Shown here in pieces: positions 55,018 through 63,547 of a DNA stretch of 64,000 nucleotides. The DNA lies in contig JAKFVC010000034.1 of the NCBI GenBank assembly GCA_021732415.1, forward strand, positions 46,022 through 110,021, written 5' to 3'. The notes under the pieces are model-generated. The model saw only the letters and a list, made by a program, of their open reading frames with translations. It made no database searches and was not told the origin of the DNA. Origin of the DNA: Planctomycetaceae bacterium. Its GTDB lineage: Bacteria > Planctomycetota > Planctomycetia > Planctomycetales > Planctomycetaceae. Positions within the stretch are counted from its first letter, which is position 1. The number at the start of each line of letters is the position of its first letter. The position numbers were made by a program, and so were the translations under genes.

Positions 55018-56514
55018 ATGAGCAATACGCAATCCTCGTTTGGTGGCGGTTCCACTTCAGTAACCGTCGATTCGACCACCGCAGTCAACAACACACCCAC
55101 CGATCAGACGGCCTACAAGCTGTCGCTCGAAGTGAAGGTGGAGAAGACCGGCCCCTGCAAACGGCACGTGTCGGTGAAAGTGCCCCGCAAGGACCTTGAT
55201 TTCTACTACGAGGCCGCTCTGAAGGACCTCGTCAAGAACGCTGCAGTCCCCGGTTTCCGCGCTGGCCACGTGCCCCGCAAGCTGGTCGAGAAGCGGTTTA
55301 AGAAGGATGTTTCGGACCACGTCCGTCAGCAGATTCTCGTCGACAGCCTGGAACAATTGGCTGCCGAGCATGATCTTGATGCGATCAACGAACCCGATCT
55401 CGCCGTGGCCGATCTGATCCTGCCCGAGACCGGTGATTTCGAATACGAATTCAACGTCGAAGTTCGCCCTGAGTTTGATCTGCCCAACTACAAGGGTCTG
55501 ACGATTAAGCGGCCTGTCAAAACCTTCGGCGACGAAGACGTCAACGATTATCTGAAGCGGTTGCTGACGTCGTTTGGAAGTTACTCGCCGGTTGACCACC
55601 CGGTCGAGGCTGGTGATTCGGTACGGGCTGATATCACGATCACGTATCAGGGCGAAATGCTCGGTCGGCACGCCGATCGCCAGATTGCTGTCAAACCGAC
55701 CCTCGCTTTGGCCGATGCCGAGTTGAAGGGCTTTGACGAGTTGGTGAAGGGGGCCGTTCCGGGTGACAAGCGAGTGGGCGAAGCCACCGTTTCTCTGGAA
55801 GCCGCCGATGTCGAAATGCGTGGCGAGAAGGTCCAGATCGCGTTTGAAATTCTCGAAGTCCTGTCACGCGGCGACGCCGAACTCAACGAATCCTTGTTGA
55901 GCACCTTCGGTGCTGAATCGGAAGACGGACTCCGCAGTTCGATTCGTGAGACCCTCGAACGACAATTGAAGTACACGCAACGTCAGTCGGCTCGTACCCA
56001 GGTGCTCGAGAAGATTACCGAATCGGCCAACTGGGATCTGCCGGAATCGCTGGTTCGCCGCCAGGTCGAAAACGCGATGCGTCGCGAATTGCTGGAAATG
56101 GAACAGGCCGGATACGCTCCGGAAGCCATTCGCGCTCGTGAGAACGAACTGCGTCAGAACGCGATTTCCAATACTCGGAAGGCCCTGAAAGAGCACTTCG
56201 TTCTCGACAAAATCGCGACCGACGAGAAGCTCGATGTGACTCCCGAGGACATGGAAACCGAAATCTACATGATGGCCATGCAACGCGGTGAGAATCCCCG
56301 TCGTATTCGGGCTCGCCTCGAAAAGCAGGGTCTGATGGAAAACCTGGCCGCTCAGATCCTCGAGCGGAAAGCCATCGACATTGTGCTCGATAGCGCCACG
56401 TACGAAGACGAACCGGCTCCGGCTGATTTCGATTCGGATACGACTTCGACCGAGGGCTTGCCGATCGAAGTTTGCAAGAAGAGCAGCGGTGCACCGATTG
56501 CGACCCCTGAGTAA
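55018..56514 (+). CDS. tig: Trigger factor (ribosome-associated chaperone)
   Basis: A 498-residue trigger factor. The ribosome-binding N-terminal domain has KVPRKDLDFYYEAALKDLVK and VPGFRAGHVPRKLVEKRF, containing the family's GFRxGxxP motif. The middle FKBP-like domain (EAGDSVRADITITYQGE through KGAVPGDKR) is present but quite diverged, so prolyl isomerase activity is uncertain. A long helical C-terminal arm ends with an acidic, disordered tail. The first 30 residues are Ser/Thr-rich and unusual. ATG 55018 is preceded by GGAAGAG; the frame to 54943 is untypical. Typical length is about 430-450, so this one is longer. The gene follows tRNA-Gly and has its own terminator. Confidence 0.93.
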   Translation: MSNTQSSFGGGSTSVTVDSTTAVNNTPTDQTAYKLSLEVKVEKTGPCKRHVSVKVPRKDLDFYYEAALKDLVKNAAVPGFRAGHVPRKLVEKRFKKDVSDHVRQQILVDSLEQLAAEHDLDAINEPDLAVADLILPETGDFEYEFNVEVRPEFDLPNYKGLTIKRPVKTFGDEDVNDYLKRLLTSFGSYSPVDHPVEAGDSVRADITITYQGEMLGRHADRQIAVKPTLALADAELKGFDELVKGAVPGDKRVGEATVSLEAADVEMRGEKVQIAFEILEVLSRGDAELNESLLSTFGAESEDGLRSSIRETLERQLKYTQRQSARTQVLEKITESANWDLPESLVRRQVENAMRRELLEMEQAGYAPEAIRARENELRQNAISNTRKALKEHFVLDKIATDEKLDVTPEDMETEIYMMAMQRGENPRRIRARLEKQGLMENLAAQILERKAIDIVLDSATYEDEPAPADFDSDTTSTEGLPIEVCKKSSGAPIATPE

Positions 56515-56538
56515 TTAACTCTGGTTGGCGATGATTTC

Positions 56539-56578
56539 ACAGCCCGGTTACTGCATGCAGCAACCGGGCTGTTTTTTT
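56539..56578 (+). terminator. Rho-independent terminator of tig
   Basis: The 11-bp stem ACAGCCCGGTT (56539-56549) pairs with AACCGGGCTGT (56562-56572), followed by seven T residues from 56572. A family H repeat begins on the very next bases. Confidence 0.93.
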
Positions 56579-56644
56579 GTAGCCCGACTCTCTGAGTCGG
56601 GTATTCTTCATTTCCAGGACACCCGACTCAGAGAGTCGGGCTAC
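56579..56644. repeat. Family H inverted repeat with perfect 24-bp arms, copy 1
   Basis: The arms 56579-56602 and 56621-56644 are exact complements; each contains the inner palindrome CCGACTCTCTGAGTCGG. The loop is 18 bases. The same 24-base arms recur at 59978-60045. Confidence 0.95.
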
Positions 56645-56791
56645 GGAAAAACCTCAGACTGACCTTGCAGGAGTTTGCGGACGTCGCCAACATGTGGGGC
56701 GCAACGTCAATGACGCGATAAGTCGTGTGGAATTGGCTTGGCGACGAGATCGCTCTTACGAATTCAGGTCGTTTTTTGGCAGGAGATTGGC

Positions 56792-57418
56792 ATGCGGAAA
56801 TGGTCGCAGTGGATGGCGGCGTTCGGTTTCATCGGCCTCGGCTATGTTCTCGGAGCCTCGGGATTGACTGGTTCAATTGCTGTCTTGGCACAGGATGAAA
56901 CGGAGAAACCCGCTGCAGCGGCAGCTCCCGCAGTCGGGGCTTCCAGCGAGGAGACTCAAAAGAAGATCACCGCGGCATTTGAAGCACTGAAGGCGGCCAA
57001 GGAAGCTCTGGAAGCCGAATCTCTGTACGCTTCAGCGACAAAGACAATGAACTCGTTTGGCGTCCTGAGCGGCGGTTTGAACGCGGTAGAAGATCTCGAG
57101 ACTGGCCGCGGTGTGGATCCCGAAACGTTTGCGGCGCTGTATGCCGACTTGGCGACAGAAGAGGTCAAGTTGAAGTTGTCCAAGGACGAAAAAGGCCGCT
57201 TGGTCTACAACGGCAAGCTGATTCAGATGTACCCGATTTCGCGGCTGCGGAAGACGTTTGACGCTCGCGGTGCCTTGTCCGGCGAGAAACCAGCCGCTGA
57301 TTCGGCCGCACCTGCGAAGGAAAAGCCCGCGGCTGAAGAGAAGCCTGAAGAAAAGGCCGAAGAAAAAGCAGCCGAGGAAAAGACTGAAGAGAAGACTGAG
57401 GAGAAGAAGGACGAATAG
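56792..57418 (+). CDS. Hypothetical exported protein with charged C-terminal tail
   Basis: A 208-residue protein I do not recognise. It has a hydrophobic N-terminal segment (residues 6-32, ending VLAQDE) that reads as a signal peptide. A helical, Ala-rich region is followed by a compact domain (about 60-160, with LNAVEDLETGRGVDPETFAA and RLRKTFDARGAL). The C-terminal 45 residues are almost only Lys, Glu, Ala and Pro (EEKPEEKAEEKAAEEK). The tail may be a low-complexity spacer. ATG 56792 is used because AGGAG precedes it at seven bases. Confidence 0.65.
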   Translation: MRKWSQWMAAFGFIGLGYVLGASGLTGSIAVLAQDETEKPAAAAAPAVGASSEETQKKITAAFEALKAAKEALEAESLYASATKTMNSFGVLSGGLNAVEDLETGRGVDPETFAALYADLATEEVKLKLSKDEKGRLVYNGKLIQMYPISRLRKTFDARGALSGEKPAADSAAPAKEKPAAEEKPEEKAEEKAAEEKTEEKTEEKKDE

Positions 57419-57461
57419 TCAGAAGCAGTTCTGCCGATTTGGCCGTTCGAGTGAATTCAGA

Positions 57462-57491
57462 AACTCCATCCGTTCCGGGTGGAGTTTTTTT
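57462..57491 (+). terminator. Rho-independent terminator of the hypothetical exported protein gene
   Basis: AACTCCA (57462-57468) pairs with TGGAGTT (57480-57486), extended inward by TCC/GGG, followed by a run of T residues ending at about 57491. It lies 43 bases past the stop. Confidence 0.85.
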
Positions 57492-57537
57492 GTGCTCTCG
57501 CGGCCAACGCGAAATGGAGTTGAATTCGTGAGCGAAT

Positions 57538-57603
57538 TGGCGCTAGCCACCGGTTCATCGCGCCAAGGACATTGATAAACCGGCGGCTAGCGCCGTACCG
57601 CTC
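57538..57603. repeat. Family F inverted repeat, full copy
   Basis: GGCGCTAGCCACCGGTT (from 57539) faces AACCGGCGGCTAGCGCC (to about 57594). It shares the CGCTAGC core with fragments at 14220 and 48404. Confidence 0.75.
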
Positions 57604-57689
57604 ACGAGTCTGGCTACGTTGCTCGCTTTGATGGATGAATTTGTTAAGATGGGGGGATTGGTCATCTCACCGCAGCCGGGAATTCCTCC

Positions 57690-58610
57690 ATGCCGACTCA
57701 TGTCAGTCTGAATCAATCCGGACCCATTGCGCGAATCCGGTTTGAAGCTCCCAATGAAATTCACATCCTCTCGGCCGATACGCGGCGTCTGTTGAGTGAC
57801 ATCATTGGCAAGTTGGATCACGATCCGGAGTGTCGCGTGATCATCTTCGAAGCCCGGGGGCGAACGTTCCTGGCTGGTGCCGATCTGACCGAACTGCAAG
57901 GGCTACGTCAAGACACCGCCCAAGTGTTCGCTGAGGTCGGCCAGGAACTGATGAACAAGATTGCGTCCCTCCGCGCGGTTACGATTTGTGCCATCCAGGC
58001 GGCCTGCGTTGGCGGCGGTTGCGAGTTAGCTCTAGCCTGCGACTTCCGATTGGCAGCCACGAGTGCCCGCATCGGATTGCCGGAGACTTCGTTGGGAGTG
58101 ATTCCGGGATGGGGGGGCACGGTTCGCAGTTCATTGCTGCTGGGAGCTCCCGTGGCGCGACGGGTCATCCTGACTGCGGAATTGTTCTCCGCCGAGGCGG
58201 CGTCGAATCTCGGATTGGTCGATCAAGTTTTTGCTGACGATCGTCTGGAGTCGGAAGTTGCAGCACTTGCCGAAAAGCTGCTGACTCGCGGTCCCCAGGC
58301 TTTGAAGCGGGCAAAACGATTGATTTCGCAACTGACGCGAGCGGGATTCAAGAAGGCGCTGGCTCGCGAGGCCCGTCAGTTTGGCGCCTGTTATGCATCC
58401 GGTGAACCCGCGGCTGGGGTGGCGGCATTTCGTGAGAAGCGAGCCCCCTCCTGGGTGGAGGCCGCTCCCGTTGTCGCTGCTTCCAATGGTACTGCGACGC
58501 CCAAACTGAAGCGGAAGAATTCCGAGGTCAGCATCCCGGTAGTGCCGCCTGCTGAGGCGAAGACTCCGAAGGCGAAACGCTCACCGAAGACGAAGCCGGA
58601 CGCGAAGTGA
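57690..58610 (+). CDS. Enoyl-CoA hydratase/isomerase family protein with basic tail
   Basis: A 306-residue crotonase-fold protein. The CoA-binding and oxyanion-hole region has RTFLAGADLTELQ and AACVGGGCELALACDFRLAA, with a late GIPETSLGV-like segment (IGLPETSLGVIPGWGG) that provides the second catalytic Glu. A C-terminal extension of about 45 residues is rich in Lys, Pro and Ala and looks disordered. The basic fold is secure, but the substrate cannot be read. It could be a fatty acid beta-oxidation hydratase or an isomerase. Neighbours are unrelated. A DNA- or membrane-contact role for the tail is only a guess. Confidence 0.88.
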   Translation: MPTHVSLNQSGPIARIRFEAPNEIHILSADTRRLLSDIIGKLDHDPECRVIIFEARGRTFLAGADLTELQGLRQDTAQVFAEVGQELMNKIASLRAVTICAIQAACVGGGCELALACDFRLAATSARIGLPETSLGVIPGWGGTVRSSLLLGAPVARRVILTAELFSAEAASNLGLVDQVFADDRLESEVAALAEKLLTRGPQALKRAKRLISQLTRAGFKKALAREARQFGACYASGEPAAGVAAFREKRAPSWVEAAPVVAASNGTATPKLKRKNSEVSIPVVPPAEAKTPKAKRSPKTKPDAK

Positions 58611-58915
58611 TCAAGGGCTGCTCGTCGCCTTAGCCATTGATTGAAAAAAGACGAAGACTCTTTGGAACACTAATCTACGCTAATTCACACTAATCAATGC
58701 AGGAACAGATTGCGTTGGGAAATCGCTCAGAATCTGTATTGAGCAGTTCTGGATTAGTGAAGATCAGTGAAGATTAGTGTTCCAATCTCTTCTTCAGTCC
58801 TCTTCACTCATCTTCGACTGGATCTCTGATCGGTTTATTCCGATGTTTGACTGCGGATCGCAACCACCCAAAAAACCATCCGGCTTACGCCGGACGCTCG
58901 CCTGGGTTAGTTGTG
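58611..58915. repeat. Family B inverted repeat and a terminator from family A
   Basis: No gene is seen in these 305 bases. Arms GAAGACTCTTTGGAACACTA (58653 on) and TTAGTGTTCCAATCTCTTCT (to 58793) enclose a unique core; the words TAATCTACGC and TTCACACTAATC repeat within. Close to the trpD end, TCCGGCTTACGCCGGA (58879-58894) forms a stem. Confidence 0.75.
58870..58894 (-). terminator. Terminator of trpD built from a family A repeat
   Basis: On the minus strand TCCGGC-GTAA-GCCGGA (58894 to 58879) is followed by TGG and six T residues (58875 to 58870), 21 bases past the trpD stop. The stem is the core of repeat family A. Confidence 0.85.
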
Positions 58916-59941
58916 CTAACTCGGTTGATTCGACATCTCGATCAACCGCTCCAGGACGCCTCGTGCCGCGCCGGAATCGATTGCGGTTGCGGCTTGTTTT
59001 GCGGCCGAATGCAGATCCGGTCCGCGTTCGGCAACCCATAGCGCCGCTGCTGAGTTCGCGATGACGATGTCGCGGGCGGGGCCGGGGACTCCGTTGAGGA
59101 TTCCGCGGATGACCTCGGCGCTTTGCTGCGGCGAGGTGACTCGCAATTGGTCCGGATGGCATTCTGGCAATCCGAAATCGGATGCCGTCCAGGCATGGCG
59201 GGTGACGGTTTGTTGTCGGACCTCGAAGGCTGTGGTCGTCCCCCACAACGCGACTTCATCCAACTGACCGGCTCCACATACGACACAGGCATGCTTCCGA
59301 TTCAGCAGAGTCAGGGCGTGGGCCATCTTTTCGGCGGTTTCGACTCGGCCCGTTCCGATGAGCTGGAACTCGGCCCGTGCGGGATTGGTGAGCGGGCCCA
59401 GCAGATTGAAAATGGTGCGGAACTTCAATTGCTTGCGAATTGGGCCGACGTGTTTCATCGCACTATGCAATAGAGGCGCGAAGCAGAATCCCAGGCCGAT
59501 CTCGCGGACGCATTGGCCGACTCGCTCGGGGGTCAGTTGAATGTTGACGCCGAGGGCTTCCAGAACGTCTGCTGCTCCGCTGGTGCTGGAAACGCTACGG
59601 TTGCCGTGTTTGGCTACTGGGACCCCTGTGGCGGCAACCACGAAGGCCGTGGTGGTGCTGATGTTGAACGTATGGAGTTGATCGCCGCCCGTTCCGCAGG
59701 TGTCCAGCAGGCCCGTGCGTTGGGTGTCGATAGGGGTCGCATGGTCCACCATCGCCTGAGCCGCACCGGCGATCTCGGCGACCGATTCCCCCTTCACCCG
59801 GAGGGCCGTCAGTAACGCGGCGACTTCGACTTCGCTCGACAGGCCCTGCATGATGGTGGAAATCACGGCCCGCATCTGATCAACCGTCAAATCCTGTCGC
59901 TCGACCAGATGATGAAGTGCGTGTTCGATGACTTCCTGCAT
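58916..59941 (-). CDS. trpD: Anthranilate phosphoribosyltransferase
   Basis: A 341-residue TrpD transferring phosphoribosyl from PRPP to anthranilate. Motifs are LLDTCGTGGDQLHTFNIST (the GTGGD PRPP loop), VAKHGNRSVSSTSGAADVLE (KHGNRS), CVREIGLGFCFAPLLHSAMK and GPLTNPA. The ALRVKGESVAEIAGAAQAM N-terminal helix domain is typical. Length is standard. It stands alone, without other trp genes in the window, between two repeat regions, with a terminator directly downstream. ATG 59941 is preceded by AAAGG at nine bases. Confidence 0.95.
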   Translation of the reverse strand: MQEVIEHALHHLVERQDLTVDQMRAVISTIMQGLSSEVEVAALLTALRVKGESVAEIAGAAQAMVDHATPIDTQRTGLLDTCGTGGDQLHTFNISTTTAFVVAATGVPVAKHGNRSVSSTSGAADVLEALGVNIQLTPERVGQCVREIGLGFCFAPLLHSAMKHVGPIRKQLKFRTIFNLLGPLTNPARAEFQLIGTGRVETAEKMAHALTLLNRKHACVVCGAGQLDEVALWGTTTAFEVRQQTVTRHAWTASDFGLPECHPDQLRVTSPQQSAEVIRGILNGVPGPARDIVIANSAAALWVAERGPDLHSAAKQAATAIDSGAARGVLERLIEMSNQPS

Positions 59942-60282
59942 GTTGACAAGCCTTTTATGCGGCGCGGCGGTGGAGGCGTAGCCCGACTCTCTGAGTCGGG
60001 TCGTTTGCTGACGTCGTGCATACCCGACTCAGAGAGTCGGGCTACAAAGTCAGGCTACGAGCAATCCGTTCGAGAGTCAACCGGGCAGCAGGCCGATTTG
60101 ACCGTGAAGGGTACCGCGGTACAATCAAGGTGGCGGGGTTTGTCGAGCAATTTGCCCGACGTTTTCCCGCAGGCCGGACAATCCTGTCCGGCTTCTCGAT
60201 TGACGGACAGGATGAGCCGTCCTACATATCGCTCAAACGGACAGGATTGTCCGTCCTATCATGCAGGGAAGGAGTCTCATTA
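59942..60282. repeat. Family H copy 2 and family G repeat in the divergent gap
   Basis: Family H: arms at 59978-60001 and 60022-60045, identical in sequence to copy 1. Family G: words GGCCGGACAATCCTGTCCGGC (60172-60192) and GGACAGGATTGTCC (60239-60252) with GGACAGGATGAGCCGTCC between. No gene is seen in this 341-base region; the open frame from 60016 is repeat-derived. Confidence 0.9.
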
Positions 60283-61242
60283 ATGACTCAGCGAAAACTG
60301 ATCATCGATGCCGATCCGGGGATTGGCGATGCGCTGGCGATCTTGCTCGCGCTGCTCGATCCGGAAATCGATCTGCTGGCCGTTACAGCAGTGGCGGGGT
60401 GCGTCTCGGCCAAGGATGCGACGCGGAACCTGCATGGGATTCTCGCACAACTGGATCCTCCGAAGTTGCCACGCGTGGGGAGTGCGATTGAATCAGAGGG
60501 CCGCGATCATCCCGTCTCGGCCCTCGAACAGTTGGCGAAATTGAACGGTGCGAATGGCTTGGGAGATTGCGAAATCCCGATCGCCGAACTGCATCGGGCT
60601 CACGAGTCTCCGAAAGTTTTGACCGATCTGGTCAAGCAATATCCGAATTCGATTACCTTGCTCACCTTGGGACCGCTGACGAATGTGGCGGCGGCCATCG
60701 AGCGGATGCCGGAATTCATGTCGCTGCTCGGTGGGCTGGTCTGCCTGGGAGGTGCCATCGGTGTGGGAGGAGATGCGACCCCCATGGCCGAGCAAAATAT
60801 GTTCCGCGACCCGGAAGCGGCTCGCCGAGTGCTCCGCTCGCCAGCAACCAAGACGTTGGTGCCGCTCGATGTGACGAATTGTGTGGAATTGACGATCGAT
60901 CAATTCGAACGCGTCACGGGGACTGGCGTCTCGAAGTCGGTCAAGTTTCTGCGAGGCGTCCTGCCGTTTGCCTTCCGGGCTTATCACCATTGCCTGGGGA
61001 TGGAGGGCATCCTGCCGCGCGACGTCGTGGCGCTCGCGGCGATTTCGCGTCCCGATTTGTTTCAGAGCGAACCGATGGCCATCGACATCGAAACGGAAGG
61101 CCGGCTCACTTGGGGAACGACGGTGGCAGACCGCCGTCGATTCTCACGCACGCAGCCCAATATCGATGTGATGTTGGAAGTCGACAGCCAGGGAGTCCTC
61201 GACTACATGCGCGAGATCGTGGCGTTGAGTACCACTGTTTGA
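60283..61242 (+). CDS. Nucleoside hydrolase (inosine-uridine preferring type)
   Basis: A 319-residue nucleoside hydrolase. The Ca-binding N-terminal motif is IIDADPGIGDALAILLAL; the usual DxDPGxDDA has Gly in place of the first Asp of the DD pair. The second region has SITLLTLGPLTNVAAAIERM, and the loop with catalytic residues is near AEQNMFRDPEAARRVL, where family members have the N(x)xxDPEAA motif. The enzyme splits ribonucleosides to base and ribose. I start at ATG 60283, which has GGAAGGAG ahead, and reject the frame to 60016 in repeat DNA. It meets the next gene tail to tail at seven bases. Confidence 0.9.
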   Translation: MTQRKLIIDADPGIGDALAILLALLDPEIDLLAVTAVAGCVSAKDATRNLHGILAQLDPPKLPRVGSAIESEGRDHPVSALEQLAKLNGANGLGDCEIPIAELHRAHESPKVLTDLVKQYPNSITLLTLGPLTNVAAAIERMPEFMSLLGGLVCLGGAIGVGGDATPMAEQNMFRDPEAARRVLRSPATKTLVPLDVTNCVELTIDQFERVTGTGVSKSVKFLRGVLPFAFRAYHHCLGMEGILPRDVVALAAISRPDLFQSEPMAIDIETEGRLTWGTTVADRRRFSRTQPNIDVMLEVDSQGVLDYMREIVALSTTV

Positions 61243-61249
61243 TTCACGC

Positions 61250-63547
61250 CTATGGCTTCGGCGGCTCGGGAGTCGGTGCTTGGTTGACCGCGGCTCCTCG
61301 CAGACGTTCTCCAATCAATGCAGAATTGGGCTTTAAGAGACCTATCAACGACGACAGTTCCGCATGCAGCGGGCCGTTGGATGATTGGTCCCAAACCTGA
61401 TGCAGGGCCTGGACCTGTTCGGTCGAAATCAGCAGACCATGTTGACGTACGTGTCGTGTCAATTCCTTGGCCGCAATCGTCCGCACATCCATCGGAAATC
61501 CGTCGTCGCCGACCAGGCTGGCGATTCGCACTTGAGCTGGTTGAGTCGGCAATGCTCCGACCACGGGCAAGAGCCATGGGGCCAGTTGAGCGTTCTCGAC
61601 CTCGGTCACCAACTGCGACTCAATGGGGGTCAAATTATAGAGTGCCCGGCGTTGACCCGAGGTCAGGAAAGACAGTAATTCTGCGGAGATTACGGCCTTG
61701 GAAGAACGCTCCTCGGGAGTCAGCGGGGCTTCCACTTGTCGCTCCAGGAAGCCGGCAATCTGCTCCTTCAAGTCTTCGGCGGCGCTCGGTTCCTGAATGA
61801 AGAGCACGTTGCGGTATTGCTGAGTTTGAACGCGGCCACTCCGTTCGCTTAACGATGAGCCATAGATCACGATGGGCACGTCTTTTGTTCGCGGATCGGC
61901 CTTGAAATTGGCGATCGTTTCGGACAGCGCCCAACGCTGAATGTTCGCATCGATCAGGACCAGATCCACTTCCTGTTCAGTGGCGGCTACCTTAAAACCA
62001 TCTCGGCCAGTTCGCACCAGACTGGGCTCGTAACCCAGCGTCTTCAGGAACCCGGTCAGCGTCTGGCCGCGTTCAATCACGGAGTCCAAAACCAGACCCC
62101 GGTGCTGGGTGGCTTCGGCCTGCGTGAGCCCCTTGCCGAGCACGGCGATGACGCGGTCCGTCCCCGGGTAACGCGTGGTGGGGTCGAGGGCAACAATGGT
62201 TTGAACGGCGGCAAACTGGATGCGGCGGTTGGGATAGTTCAGGGCCCGCTGTAGAGCGGATTGTTTCCCCGAAACGTTGCGAACCTGCTGGACCGTGCCA
62301 ATCTTCGACAGGATCTGCAACGCAGCGAGGGCGGCTGGTGTTTGTCGCCACTCGAGAGCTTCGTCGAGCGAACGGGAAACGGTGTCGGGGCCCAGCGACG
62401 AGGCCAGATCATGAACCGTGCCGGGGCCAGTCTTGATGGGCTTGCCGATTCCCGAAATGGTTGCTTCCTGGGCCAGCAACATCGTCAAGTAGGAAGTTTG
62501 CACGTCCAGTTGCTCGGGCGCCACATCAAGGGCCGCCTTGGCGAAGAACAAGCCATCATGCAACGCGGCTTCAGCGGGCGGCACGCGACGTTCCTGGACG
62601 GTGCCCAGTTGATCGCTCCAGACCCAGGTGCTGACCATCTTGTCAGTGTCGACGACATATTCGACTTTAGAGTTGAAGTAGTCGCGAGCTTGCTGAATCA
62701 ACCGACTGGCGACGCCACTGCTTTGGGCCGCAGCGATACTGGGAGACCCCAGAATGGTCGCGATCGCTTTGGAGGCCGACGCTTTTTCTTCCGAGGGTTC
62801 AGCCTGCCCGGCAAATCGCAGCAAATGCGGGATGGCGCTCGGATATCGGATCAGTCCGAGAGCTTGAATCGCGGCCAGTCGGACCCGAGGATTCGGAGCG
62901 GTCAGTGCAGCCTCCAGGGGAGCCACGGCTCCGTCTCGGATGAGTGCCAGCATCTCCACCAGCGCGTTTTGAGATTCGGCGTAGACGGGATTTCCTAAGG
63001 CACTGATCAGGGCCGGTACGACATGCACTCCGGCCGTCTGCATCTGAAACTGGGCGGCCGTTTTCTGAGCCCCCGTGCCGCTGACCAGTTCCTTCAACAG
63101 GGCATCCAAGCGAGCCGGATCTTGAGCAAACCGCGCGAATGCGGCGTTATTGCGTTTCAACAATTCAATCGACAACGGTTGCAGTTCTTTGACATTCGAG
63201 AGCTTCAAGAAGACCCCGGGGCCATACTTTTCACGCAGGGCCAGCAGGAGATCATCCTGCGGATCGACTTCCATGAATTTCTGCAGGTAGAGCTTGGCCA
63301 CATCGGGGCGCACGAGATCGACCATCAGGACGACGGCCTCGAAGAGCTCTTCCGGCGTTTTCGGCTCAATCACCAGCGGAGAATTCGCGGCGGGTTTGGG
63401 GGCGGCTCCATCCGTTGCGGCAGGTTGAGCGGCGTCTGCAGCAGCCGGGTCGGCGGCCGCTTCTTGAGCCCAGACTGACGCCGCCGCGTAGCCGATCATG
63501 CTCCACACCAGCCAACCCGCCAGCACGCGTCGCATTACGGAAGCCAT
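61250..63547 (-). CDS. Exported HEAT-repeat protein with receiver-like domain
   Basis: A 765-residue protein. The N-terminus is a signal peptide ending near AAASVWAQEA, followed by an Ala/Pro-rich stretch (to about 60). Residues about 150-300 contain HEAT-like repeats (VPALISALGNPVYAES, GAVAPLEAALTAPNPRVRLA, SAIPHLLRFAGQAEPSEEKA), and a further alpha region follows to about 480. Residues about 485-590 resemble a receiver domain (DLVLIDANIQRW, VPIVIYGSSLSE) but the usual final Lys is replaced in LFIQEPSAAED. It is likely a periplasmic scaffold. ATG 63547, with AAGGTG ahead, is chosen over the 110-residue upstream extension. Confidence 0.72.
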   Translation of the reverse strand: MASVMRRVLAGWLVWSMIGYAAASVWAQEAAADPAAADAAQPAATDGAAPKPAANSPLVIEPKTPEELFEAVVLMVDLVRPDVAKLYLQKFMEVDPQDDLLLALREKYGPGVFLKLSNVKELQPLSIELLKRNNAAFARFAQDPARLDALLKELVSGTGAQKTAAQFQMQTAGVHVVPALISALGNPVYAESQNALVEMLALIRDGAVAPLEAALTAPNPRVRLAAIQALGLIRYPSAIPHLLRFAGQAEPSEEKASASKAIATILGSPSIAAAQSSGVASRLIQQARDYFNSKVEYVVDTDKMVSTWVWSDQLGTVQERRVPPAEAALHDGLFFAKAALDVAPEQLDVQTSYLTMLLAQEATISGIGKPIKTGPGTVHDLASSLGPDTVSRSLDEALEWRQTPAALAALQILSKIGTVQQVRNVSGKQSALQRALNYPNRRIQFAAVQTIVALDPTTRYPGTDRVIAVLGKGLTQAEATQHRGLVLDSVIERGQTLTGFLKTLGYEPSLVRTGRDGFKVAATEQEVDLVLIDANIQRWALSETIANFKADPRTKDVPIVIYGSSLSERSGRVQTQQYRNVLFIQEPSAAEDLKEQIAGFLERQVEAPLTPEERSSKAVISAELLSFLTSGQRRALYNLTPIESQLVTEVENAQLAPWLLPVVGALPTQPAQVRIASLVGDDGFPMDVRTIAAKELTRHVRQHGLLISTEQVQALHQVWDQSSNGPLHAELSSLIGLLKPNSALIGERLRGAAVNQAPTPEPPKP

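Noticed and set aside
60016..60282. N-terminal extension of the nucleoside hydrolase frame
   Set aside because: Runs through family H and G repeats; a good ribosome-binding site precedes ATG 60283.
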